Positions 1 through 9,352 of a DNA stretch of 64,000 bases are shown here, piece after piece. The notes beneath the pieces were generated by a model. The model had not been told where the DNA came from. It searched no databases and worked only from the letters and a program-made list of their open reading frames with translations. The translations under genes and the position numbers were made by a program. Origin of the DNA: Pohlia nutans (taxonomy: Eukaryota; Streptophyta; Bryopsida; Bryales; Mniaceae). Where the stretch lies: assembly GCA_022496805.1 (NCBI GenBank), contig CM040085.1:15963811-16027810 (forward strand), written 5' to 3'. The first letter of the stretch is position 1. The number at the start of each line of letters is the position of its first letter.

Positions 1-1111
1 TTCAAATTAATTTGATCATATATCACTTTTGTGGTACACTTTGTTGTATTTGCTCCTCTTGTTGGAATACATTCTTTCCGTGCTTGATTTCCAAATCGGA
101 TTCTCAGACCTCTGTCTTTAAACTTCGTTTGTGTTGATTATGATCCACTCATTGTATTCACTTCTTTGCAACTTCAAAGTCAAGGTTATACAAGATGTTG
201 TGAAAGCTTTTTTTAGGTTATTTTGTTTGTTGTCAAGTTATCAAGTATTTGGTAATTTTAATTGTTGTTCATTGAAGTTAATAGAAGATGTTTTTGGCTC
301 TTGCCACCAATAAAGGTGCATATTGAATACTAATCTCTCAATAATCACCCATGTTATAAGCTAGCTTTAAAAAGATGACGTCAACTTCAGCTTCAATTTT
401 ATGTACTACTCAGTATTAATACTCTAATTAGGATTGTGTTGTGATAACGCATGTAACTTTTATTCTAAAATTTATACACTCATATTTAACATGATTGTAA
501 TATTAGTTTCAAATGTGCTCCACATGAGTAGAGCATAGCTAAACCGTAGTCGGGTCTATGGCAAGCTTGGTGAATCTTGACCTTGTATGTCTTCTTATTA
601 GTGTGTAGAGTAAATTCTACATGTCAAGGGTTGATTTGTAGGGAGTATGTGGGGTTTGGAAAATCACCCAATAGTGAATGAACAAGGATCCTACGAAGGA
701 GGGACTTCAAGGAAGTTTGCGTCATAAGCACCAAAAACATTGGATTAACTATCTTAAAAGAGGCAGTTTAAACACTTTGTTCATACCTGATTGTTTGGGA
801 ATCCATATTCATGGACAACAATCTCACAACTTGCTAGAGTGGAGATATGTTGGACATTTTATCCGGTCAACTGAGAGATCCATGACAATTGACGTAGATG
901 GAATTATTGAACTTGGCATGTGAAGTTTTGGAGTCAACTCACTTCAAGTCAGCGAATGCCAATAACATTGTTTTCATTAAAATGAGAGAATTCTCTAATA
1001 ATGAGTTCAAATAGTGAACTCCTATTCCAAATTGGGGCACAAACGATCATGGATATAGGCAAAATCAATATAGCATGGGCATACAAAAGTGAGAGTTGAC
1101 TTTTAAATATA
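1..1111. other. AT-rich non-coding DNA
   Basis: No open frame here resembles a known protein and no exon with convincing splice sites was seen. The sequence is AT-rich with scattered short homopolymer runs. It is probably old transposon or spacer DNA. Confidence 0.5.
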
Positions 1112-1722
1112 GGTGAAAGCATGGTAAACTGAACCACTTGTGATCCCTGTGAAGAAGCGACAATGCAAGGTCCAAAAATCCATTAAACTTTTATTTTTTG
1201 TGAAATTCTTTTAATGGATAAAATAAAAGATACAATGTTTAACAAAGTCTAACCAAAAAAATTGAAAAAATCATGTTCAATAAGTATTTATGTGTGTTAT
1301 AGTAAGGTTAAAGCGGTTAAAATTGGAAAAGTAATTCTGACCGAATTAAAAAGTAGATATTAAACATGTTGAAATTGCATTAAATATTTATTTTTTCAAG
1401 AATTTTTTCTTTGGAGCCCTCAAATGCACAATGAACTTATAGAATATATAATTTATATTCATATTTAACATGATTCAATTCATTAGATTTGCTCCCGAAA
1501 TTTGTTTTAGACATCTATTTTCAAGCTTTACTTTTAGTAACCTTTTTTTAATATTTTAATTTGAAACTTTGGATTGAAGTACCTAATAGAACTATGGAGG
1601 GCTTTATCAAATTAGAACTTAAATATATGAATTTTTAGTTGTAATTTATGGCCTTTGACCAAGTAAATTGTAATTTCAGCACTAAAAATGACTTTAATGG
1701 TTCAGTTTACCGTGCTTTCACC
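1112..1722. mobile_element. Possible MITE with 24-bp terminal inverted repeats
   Basis: The segment begins with GGTGAAAGCATGG (1112 onward) and ends with the inverted complement (1699-1722). The two 24-bp arms differ at a single base. The interior of about 560 bp is AT-rich and has no coding frame. No clear target-site duplication is visible, so the superfamily is unknown. An accidental inverted repeat of 23/24 is unlikely, but transposition has not been shown. Confidence 0.4.
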
Positions 1723-1909
1723 CTACAAAATAGTAAAAAATGGTTACAAAATAGACATATGTTTATTAGAAATATACAAAGACTAATTTTTTGTGTTTTA
1801 CTGCTGTGGATCGAGAATAAGAACACGATAATGTCTCTAAATTCCATAAACATGATTCACTCCAGCCTAAAATTCTATGTGAAAAATTTAGCATAATTAT
1901 TCATGTTGT

Positions 1910-2245
1910 TGTGATTCACCAAAAATTTCTGAGATTTTAGTTCAAAATAGTTCAAAAGTGATCATGAAAAAGTCAACTCATAAAATTAAGCAACCAAAAA
2001 ATCTCCAAAAATCACTACACTTAGAGTATTACATTTCAATCCATCACAACAAATTTCATTCATGATAGATTGTCAATATCTTATTAAAACTCAAATTACA
2101 AAAAAAAATTGAATTTTGAATTTCAAGTTTTATACAAAAATATTGCTGATAGCAATCATAAATCTAACCATATGGATAGAATCTAAAATTCATAATGTAC
2201 CACTTTTATTCATACATCAAGTTCAAAATATCCCTCTTGAGATCT
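1910..2245. repeat. Dispersed repeat, inverted copy of 52553-52872
   Basis: Read on the minus strand, this segment matches 52553-52872 over about 330 bp with scattered differences. Shared landmarks are the CCATATGGATAGAATC block, the CATCACAACAAATTTCATTCA block and the AAAATCTCCAAAAATCACTACA block. In the second copy the repeat lies just inside a TTAACCCCTA end, so it is probably the interior of a TTAA-type element whose ends are lost here. No coding potential was seen. Confidence 0.65.
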
Positions 2246-2962
2246 AAATTTTATAACTAAGTTCGAATTTTTATGCAATTGTTTAAAGTAGGAGGATAAA
2301 TACCAATATCAAAGGGATTGTAGAGGGGTAGACAATCTATTTTCCATACAAAGAGCAGTAGCCATAGACTACATGCTTACACCCAACATGGCCAACTAAG
2401 TATATGAAAACACAAATGAGTTGTTGGTAAGGTAGCCATGAAATGTCACACTGCAATAGATACGCACGCTTTAAGATAAATGCTCCCTTTTAGGTATAGT
2501 TACCTTAACAGGTGTTAGTAGAGAGACTGAGGGAGACATGTCTCAAGTAACGGTTTCAGTAACCTAGACTACTTTATAAGGAATAGCTAGCAGGAGCAGA
2601 ATTTGGCAATGTTAGATTATTGTTCATCTTGATAACTAGTTAAGGTAACCATATCTATAAGCGACCATTACCTTAAAGCGTCCATAGTTCAATCTTCTGT
2701 AAAAAGTAGATTCTGACACCCTACTGTTGATGAGAATGTGCACAATCTGAACATTAGAGTTTAGGGTCGCTTTAAAATCAACCTATAGTCAGCACTTTGG
2801 AAATTCATAACTTATTCATACGGTGTCCAAATAATGCATGCTAAAGTGCGTTGGAATTCTCTTGAACTTGCTATTAAGACCCACTGAAAATATTTTTGTT
2901 TTATGTGTGTAAATAGGCTCAGTTGGTAAGGTGAACGCTTTAAGGTATAGTTACCTTAAGTC
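2246..2962. other. Non-coding DNA with short GGTATAGTTACC palindromes
   Basis: No gene was recognised. Near-palindromic motifs of the form TTAAGGTA..TACCTTAA recur at about 2500, 2640-2680 and 2940. A tRNA-like A-box string (GGCTCAGTTGGTAAGG) occurs at about 2919, but no matching B box or cloverleaf follows. Confidence 0.35.
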
Positions 2963-3815
2963 ATTCTTTCGTTTAGACTCCACTTCTTGCCCCCACTCTA
3001 AACCCTGTACATGCTCCAGCACCACCTGCTTCTCCAGCTCCGTAAGTATCTAAATCATCTGGCCGGTATATCAATTGAGTTACAATATGATATAAAACAA
3101 GCAGTACGTGTACGTTAATGTTGATGAAATGACTACCATCCCTTAACTTCCATTCTAAAATTTTATCAATGACAAAATAGTTAGAGGCCATTCCATTTGA
3201 GTGTGTGAGGGACAATCTCTAGAACTTCTCTACTAACACTAAAAGACTGAATGTGAACTTTTGTGACTAAACTATTATGATTAGAAAATGTCCGTTATGA
3301 TTAAAAACAATTAGTCACTAATGGACATTTTCTAGTCATAACTGTTTTCGTCGCAAAGCCCATATTTCTTCTAGTGCAATGTTGTGGCCAGCTACGATGT
3401 GCATTGCCGTTTCTACTATTATTCTGCGACAGCTACCAGGAGCATATGATCCGCAATCTATTACACCTGAAGAACAAGATTCCATTGAACGAGTAAATTA
3501 AAATCCTCTATTTTCTAGTCATAGATCTATTTGTTGTAGCAGGTAGTGTAATTTAAAGATATACAAAGTGCTCAAGTTCTTAGAAATACGATACAAGTTA
3601 TGCATATGAATAATCCCAGTGAGTTTGTATGTTAGTGCACTGCAAGGTTGATTATACATGACTGTTCCTTGACACCAGTTAGAGGCTTTGGAATTCTTCA
3701 ACTGGGCGTTTGTAATCGAGGCGTTCCTTCCGTGCGATAGAAATGAGCAACTAGCTGCAAACTGCCTTTTTGCCAACTATTTTTTTGGACAAGCATATGT
3801 GGCAGATGCATGATC
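2963..3815 (+). pseudogene. Exon-like remnants of an unrecognised gene
   Basis: Three open stretches look like exons. One at about 2969-3040 is Pro/Ala-rich (ends ..PPASPAP) and is followed by a GTAAGT donor. One at about 3379-3489 contains LWPATMCIAVSTIILRQLPG and TPEEQDSIE. One at about 3681-3812 follows a CACCAG acceptor, reads LEALEFFNWAFVIEAFLPC and ends in TGA. A CACTA-type MITE (3237-3376) separates the first two. I do not recognise the family. No start codon or full chain could be assembled, so this may be the 3' part of a decayed gene. Confidence 0.25.
3237..3376. mobile_element. CACTA-type MITE, 140 bp
   Basis: The left end reads CACTAAAAGAC and the right end, on the minus strand, reads CACTAGAAGAAAT. 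This is the CACTA start followed by the AAGAAA-like string of plant En/Spm termini. Inside, an inverted repeat (TTAGAAAATGTCC / GGACATTTTCTAG) leaves almost the whole element as a hairpin. The flanking triplets TAA and CAA match at two of three bases, as an aged 3-bp duplication would. Confidence 0.55.
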
Positions 3816-4733
3816 GTTAATTAGTTGTTGTAACTGTAGCGGGGCTTGATATATATTGAGGTGCATGACTACATTTTAGTGTTCTATTCATTCTTGAGTT
3901 TTCTATATCATTCTACTTATTGATTATTCTGAAAACTTATCATAGAATAATCATTCTACTTATAGTTGTCCCATTTCCCTGAGTTGTGTCCATTGCGTGT
4001 ATTGAGACTATGGTGGTTCCGGTTCCGCATCTTCTAGTTGACCTTCCAGTACCTAGGTCTAATCAACAGTTACAGCACACTTACAACTAATAATTTGGTA
4101 AGGTAAGAGTGTCTTCATGCCCTCTCCCTTTCCTTCATGCACTCTGCTCATCACCTTGGGACTCTACGTGTCCAATTAGCTACTGATGAAGTCTTGTTGG
4201 GTGTAGAATATGCTACACGATCTATTCTAGGGCCAAATATAGCCATTGCATGCTACTAAATGTTATATATGTACATAGCATATATCGTGATTATGATTTC
4301 CAAATCAAAATTGTCCCATATTCTTTGTTCAAAGTCCTAAAGTATCAAATATAAGCATTTGGAAAAACATTAAAATTATAACAAAAAAATATAAAATAAA
4401 GACATTTGGCGACCTTTCAAGATTTGATAGTATGGTAAGCATTATGTTTTATCACTATCCATCCACAATCTTGAGCAATAATGATAGGGATTTTATTATT
4501 TGTCCTTTCAAAAAAATGTGTGTTTGTCCCGTCAAAATAGCCATTATTTAGGATACACAATCAACATTGCATTCCTTTGCAATTTTGATCAGCGGTACTA
4601 ATTTTCACTAATTTAAAACAAAAAATTCCATTTATGATTTTTTCATGTATTTACATAATTGTACAAAGTATGTTGGTGATGGATGTTGATTTCACAAGTT
4701 AGATGTAAGAAATATGAATGCACACATCATTTC
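3816..4733. other. AT-rich non-coding DNA
   Basis: No coding frame, RNA gene or clear repeat was recognised in this stretch. Confidence 0.4.
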
Positions 4734-5650
4734 TTAACCCCTAAATTTTCAGGACCGTATTCTCACAAAAAACCATGAAAAACGCAGCATTTGGAAGTTG
4801 CAAAAGAAATCATATGTTTTTTAGTTTTTTCATCATTTAGCCGTAAGATCTAATACCCAACTTGAATTTTCATGTGAGCACAAAATTTGAGAGCAAAATG
4901 ACCATTAGATTCTTAGATTATAAGGATCAAAGTTGCAAAAGAAGATTTTTTGGGGTTCAATCCGGTGACAAATTTGAACTTTAGAAATTAATATCTTTTT
5001 TTTGAATGGGTTAGAAATTCAATGAATGGCAAGGCCATGTTAACAATTGAGTTAAGTCTTCAAATATAAAATCTTGTAAGAAAAAAGCTCATATTAATTT
5101 TTTCATAAAACAATTACTAGAAATTGGTAAAAAGTGAAAGGAAAAAGAAAATCATTAATAAGTTTGACATGGAATTGTAAAATGTCAATCTTAACGGTGA
5201 GAATGTTGTACTTGGAAATCTTCACCTAGTGCCTTTTATTTCATTAAAAAATATTGAAAATTGAGTTTAGAAATGAGCTTCAAAGTTTTTTTTGTCCAAA
5301 CTGCCCAAAAAACAGATCTCCTCATAACCTTTATCCCATTGCTCAAAATGGGTACATTTAAAGCTTCATTTGTAGATAAAGATCAACCAATCATGAATCA
5401 AAAAAGAAATTTTGAAAAAGAGTAAAAAATAAAAAAAATCTTGCTGCCCGATCTCGATTCAAAAACTTCAAATGCTTATAACTTTTGCAATACTTATCGG
5501 AATGACATGAAACGAAGTGCGACATGTAGAGTGTAGTTTTTGGAAGCTACACTGAAATTTTCATTGAAATTTTTAAAAATATGAGGTCCCTGGAGGCTGC
5601 CCAAAAAGTAGAACGACCAGAATATGGTCGCTTAAAAATTTAGGGGTTAA
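4734..5650. mobile_element. TTAA-type non-autonomous element, 917 bp
   Basis: Both ends carry TTAACCCCTAAATTTT. After a few bases the left end continues GGACCGTATTCT and the right end, inverted, continues CGACCATATTCT. The TTAA on each side is the expected target duplication of a piggyBac-type transposase. Just inside the right end is the perfect palindrome arm pair CGACCA/TGGTCG. The interior is AT-rich and non-coding. The paired ends are seen directly; the superfamily is an inference. Confidence 0.65.
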
Positions 5651-5877
5651 AGAGAAATCTCAAAACAATTGCATGATTTGTTCTATTGACATTTCAATGT
5701 CATAGTATAATTATATGAACATTCATGCTCAAATGAACTAGTGGTGTTGATGGTAATAAGAACTTCTTATTAGATACTCAACTTTGATCTCAATCATTTA
5801 TTTCTTTAAATAAACTAGTGGTGGTGATAATAAGAATGTCTTAACACCCATATAACTTTAGTCAAAACCGTGGTCAT

Positions 5878-5937
5878 GACAAGCTTCATAAGTGGCGTTT
5901 GACAAGCTTCACAAGTGGCGTTTGACAAGCTTCACAA
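5878..5937 (+). repeat. 23-bp tandem repeat, about 2.6 copies
   Basis: The unit GACAAGCTTCACAAGTGGCG plus TTT is repeated twice and then partly a third time with few differences. It lies directly upstream of the gypsy-like coding relic. Confidence 0.7.
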
Positions 5938-5940
5938 AAG

Positions 5941-6126
5941 CAGTCTTTAGTCCCGAGAACCATGGTCATGCTTCAAGATGGGACGAGGATGGAATTCCCG
6001 GGGAAGTTCGATGCTATTTGGTTAGGTCCTTTTTGGGTTTTGGATGTGTGGCCAAACAACACGGTGCAATTGGCCACAGTAGATGGCACTCCTTTTCCAT
6101 CACGCACGAACGGGGAGAGGTGCTAA
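5941..6126 (+). pseudogene. Ty3/gypsy integrase C-terminal relic
   Basis: One frame, clearest from the ATG at 5968 to the TAA at 6124-6126, reads GKFDAIWLGPFWVLDVWPNN then VQLATVDGTPFPSRTNGERC. This is the usual ending of plant Ty3/gypsy polyproteins: the chromodomain-like C-terminus of integrase (G-K-F-D-x-L/I-W-x-G-P-F, then L-x-G-x-x-F-P-x-R-T-N-G). No reverse transcriptase, RNase H or integrase core is present upstream, so only the 3' coding end survives. The 3' untranslated and LTR parts of the element probably lie in the repeats that follow, now split by the copia insertion. Confidence 0.7.
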
Positions 6127-6309
6127 ACTTACCATGTGTGACCATGTAGGGCCCAATGGATAGCACTTGCCAACGAGCTTCGAGACTCTTGGTCCGTTGC
6201 ATTTTTACAAAATGCCCTGCAGATGGCCGACACCTGTGAACCGTCGAGACGGACCACTTTAGTGGTAAACCGTTAACGCTATGATTTTGATGTATTTTGT
6301 ATTTTATAT

Positions 6310-7190
6310 TGTTCTAATCGGGACATTTTAGCCGATTAGACTAATTCCCGGTTTTGTGTGCATTTGATTTGGTTTTGATTGCCCAATTTTAGGATTCCCT
6401 TTTGTCTAGGTAATTTTGGGTATTTATTTATTTCTAACTATTTAACCGTTGGATTTTGGGCGTTTGAATCATTTGCCCTATTATTTTATTCTATTGTTCG
6501 GATCTATTATTGTGGCCTATTATTCTAATCCATTTCTTTAGTCTAATTTATTAGTCCATTAGTTTATTTCGCCCTATTCTTTTGGATTATTAATTTAGTC
6601 TGTTATTCGCCTATTGTTTTAGTCTATGGTTTTAGCCTATTATTTATTCTATTATTTTAGTATATTATTTAGTCTACTATTTTAGTTCACTAATTTAGTC
6701 TATTGTCTTAGTTTATTTTTTTAGCCTTTTATTTTGATCTATTCTTTGGTCTATTGCTTTATTCTATTATTCTATCCCATCCTTTTATTCTACCTTTTTA
6801 GCCGATTATTTGTTCTATTATTTTAGCCTATTATTTATCCTATTTTTCTAGCCTATTAATTATTCCACTCTTTTAGCCTACTATTTATTCTATCCTTTTA
6901 GTCTACGATTTATTCTATCATTTTATCCCTTTATTTATTCTATTGATTTAGCCTACTATTTATTCTATCTTCTTTAGCCTAATATTTATTCTATTCTTTT
7001 GGTTATTATTTTAGTTGATTATTTGCCTATTATTTTAGCCTATCAATTTGGTTTATTATCAAGCCTATTATTTTAGACTAGTATTTTAGACTATTATTCT
7101 AGTTATTATTTTGACCTATTATGAGAGTCTAGTTGTTTAGGTTATTTTTTAGTTTATTATTTGGATTGATTAGTTTAGCTTATTATTGTA
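6310..7190 (+). repeat. Degenerate AT-rich array of a 12-14-bp unit
   Basis: About 880 bp consist of variants of TTTTAGCCTATTA and TTTAGTCTATTAT, often as 25-bp dimers with TTATTCTATT. The units vary in sequence and spacing, so this is an old, slipped minisatellite. It follows the gypsy coding relic and could be part of its 3' non-coding region. There is no coding frame. Confidence 0.7.
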
Positions 7191-8274
7191 AGTCCGTGGT
7201 CTAAGTGGGCTTGTTACTCTCTTTGCAAGTTAGGGTAGACTCTTTGTATTCCTTGGGTGAAGAGGGAGTTTAGTGGATGATGGAACTAGGGTTCCATGGA
7301 TGACAATTAGTGGATGAATTTTGCTAGGTTGGATGGATGTATTTTTGGGTGGAATTTTGAATCCCACCCCTATCGCAAAGGTCCCCAGTTAGTTAGTGTC
7401 TGCGTCCGTGAGAGTTTTGAGATCTGAATCTGGGTTAGAGTTTTTCGTGGGTCATGAAGTTTTTGTAGGGAAAATCTAGGGAGAAAATATATTATTGTTC
7501 CTTTATTGAAAGGAGTTTGTAGAAAAACTCATAAAAAATTAGTGTGGATGTTTTGAAGAATTAGTTTGCTTGGTTTGGAATTTAGGAGAGAGAGATCTGG
7601 CAGACTTGAGGTCTGGAGTACGGAATTGGATTGTGTTTGCGAGGTTGGCGGTCCAGCAGGAATTCTGGTACGTTTGGTTCTTTTCATTGTGAGGAGACAG
7701 AAGGACGAGGTCCAACGGAGATTCGGCAGTGTTCAGAGGGCAGGACGGAGCAAGGTGACAAAGGTGATTTCCTGCGGATTTAGCTCGACGGCGATTGAAG
7801 CGCAGCACCAACGACGACAACAGTCGGGAGCGCATAAACGGCTTCGAGGAAGAGCCTGCATCGGAGTCGACCAAAGCGCAGAGGACCCGGACGCAACCAC
7901 GACGAGGATTCAAGGCGGCGGCTTCGGAGTTCACGGCAGTCCAAGGGCAGACGGCGACAGCAAGAAGAATTCAGCGATTCAGAGCTCCAGCGACGCAGCC
8001 AGCACAGCAGGCGCAGAAGGGCAGCAACTCCGGCGACCACGACAACAACCAGACGACGAGGAGGAGCGCTGCTGGCACCGAGCCAGGGCATTCAAGCGAT
8101 CAAGAAAGGCGACGAAGACCAGTACGACGAGGATCATCAACACCAACGTGTACAAGACCGGCGGCGCTCCAGTTCATGCGGGCAACGGCACCGGCACCAG
8201 CGATCGTGGAGCGTCAACGAGGGCGGAATTAAAGGTCGCAGCGTGGACGCGAGGAGCAGCTGGAGGCGCCCGGC
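7191..8274 (+). other. Transposon-like leader DNA with a GC-rich block (7750-8274)
   Basis: From about 7750 the base composition rises to well over 50% G+C, with many CAG, GAC and CGA trinucleotides, unlike the surroundings. An open frame of about 240 codons spans 7566-8285, but it overlaps equally long frames on both strands and has no recognisable domain, so it is not called as a gene. The GC-rich style continues on the far side of the copia insertion (13732-13850), so one block was split. Its nature (gypsy leader or gag region, or a former gene) is unknown. Confidence 0.4.
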
Positions 8275-8532
8275 TATTGAGGTAATTGATGCAACGTAGT
8301 ATTGCTAGAAGCCAAAGACGTACGGGTGCTAAATAATGGTGTGTGGGAGGAGGGGTTAGGCATGGGCTGATCTCTAGAGTGTCCTTGTGATGAGTTATCC
8401 CATATGGTTTGTCCATGGTGACCTCCTAGTGTACACTACTTAAGGTGGAAGGCCTTTGAGTAAAGATCATCTCTTTCTACGCATTCCTTGTGTTTGTGTG
8501 TGTGCCTTGTGCAATCTTCTCTACCTTCAATA
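8275..8532 (+). repeat. 5' LTR of the copia element
   Basis: This 258-bp repeat begins TATTGAGGTAATTG and ends CTACCTTCAATA. The six terminal bases at each end (TATTGA/TCAATA) are perfect inverted repeats. If the LTR were drawn with TG..CA ends, the flanks would not show a duplication; with TA..TA ends the flanks are CCGGC on both sides. Confidence 0.92.
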
Positions 8533-8545
8533 GGTTATGGGCCCA
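8533..8545 (+). other. Primer-binding site, initiator tRNA-Met anticodon arm
   Basis: The 13 bases after the LTR read GGTTATGGGCCCA. This is the exact complement of TGGGCCCATAACC, the anticodon-stem and CAT anticodon-loop region of plant and animal initiator tRNA-Met. It is not complementary to a tRNA 3' CCA end. Drosophila copia is known to prime from an internally cut initiator tRNA half at the same place, so the same mode is inferred here. Confidence 0.8.
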
Positions 8546-8940
8546 CTCATGTGTGTTTCATGAGTATTAGATTGCATTTGTGCAAGTATTTTGAGGTCGG
8601 TGCGCAACGGGCGGTTTTGGAGCATTGTTGGAGGTTTTGGAGCTTGTTGAAGCGTTGGTGTTTCTTGGAGGTGTGCATGGGCTGAAGTTACATGTTGGAG
8701 CACTCTCTTTGGTCAATTTCTTCCCTTGATCTCCTTCTTTTCTTTCTTCTATCTCTTCGTTGCGAGTGGAACTTCGTTTGGTTCAATTGTGAGCATTTGA
8801 GTAAATGCAAGTGATTTGTGAGGTGTGAAGGCTCTCGTGGAGGGTCTACCATCTGATCCTAGTGATTAGGCACTTGCTTTGAGGTGTTGCATGTGTTTCA
8901 TGCTCTTGGGGTGCTCAAATTTTCATTTGGAGCTAGTTTG

Positions 8941-9264
8941 TGCACAAAGGTGCGGTTTTGAGCAATTTCAATGCGATTGGGGTTTTGAGGGACTTGTGTG
9001 AGTTCATGTGCATTGAGTGAGTGCTCTTGAAGGACACAAAGGTGTCATTGACGTGCATTGAGTGTTTGGGGACACTAAGGCGTCGTATTGAAGCATTTGG
9101 AGTTGTTTTGAGCTCCATTGAGTGATTTGAGGGGTTTTGGTGAACCTCTTTGCATTTTTGGGTGAGGGTTCTCACATTTCAGTGTTGGGAGGCGTGTGTG
9201 GAGCACAAAAGTGCTGATCTAGTGTTTGGGGTTGTTTTAAACCCATTGGGTGCACAAAGGTGCA
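8941..9264 (+). other. Five small hairpins in the retrotransposon leader
   Basis: Short stem-loops recur in the leader: GCAC-AAAG-GTGC (8942-8953), GACAC-AAAG-GTGTC (9033-9046), GACAC-TAAG-GCGTC with one A.C mismatch (9071-9084), AGCAC-AAAA-GTGCT (9202-9215) and TGCAC-AAAG-GTGCA (9251-9264). The loops are alike while the stem bases change in pairs. This suggests an RNA structure under selection, perhaps for packaging or dimerisation. That role is inference only. Confidence 0.5.
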
Positions 9265-9352
9265 ATATCAAAGCAAAAATCTCACAAAAACAAAGTTGTG
9301 TGTTTGAGTTTGAGGTTTCATTTGTGTGGGGAGGCATACGTAAGTGAGGATC

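Noticed and set aside
2917..2960. tRNA gene candidate (GGCTCAGTTGGTAAGG)
   Set aside because: Only an A-box-like string is present; no T-arm, anticodon arm or acceptor stem can be folded.
7539..8285. Overlapping open frames of 80-239 codons on both strands in a GC-rich block
   Set aside because: High G+C removes stop codons in all frames. No frame shows a domain or preferred codon use, and the block is interrupted by the copia insertion.
8278..8529. LTR with canonical TG..CA ends
   Set aside because: TG and CA are present 3 bp inside the repeat, but the flanks GCTAT and ATACC do not match. The TA..TA borders give a perfect CCGGC duplication.
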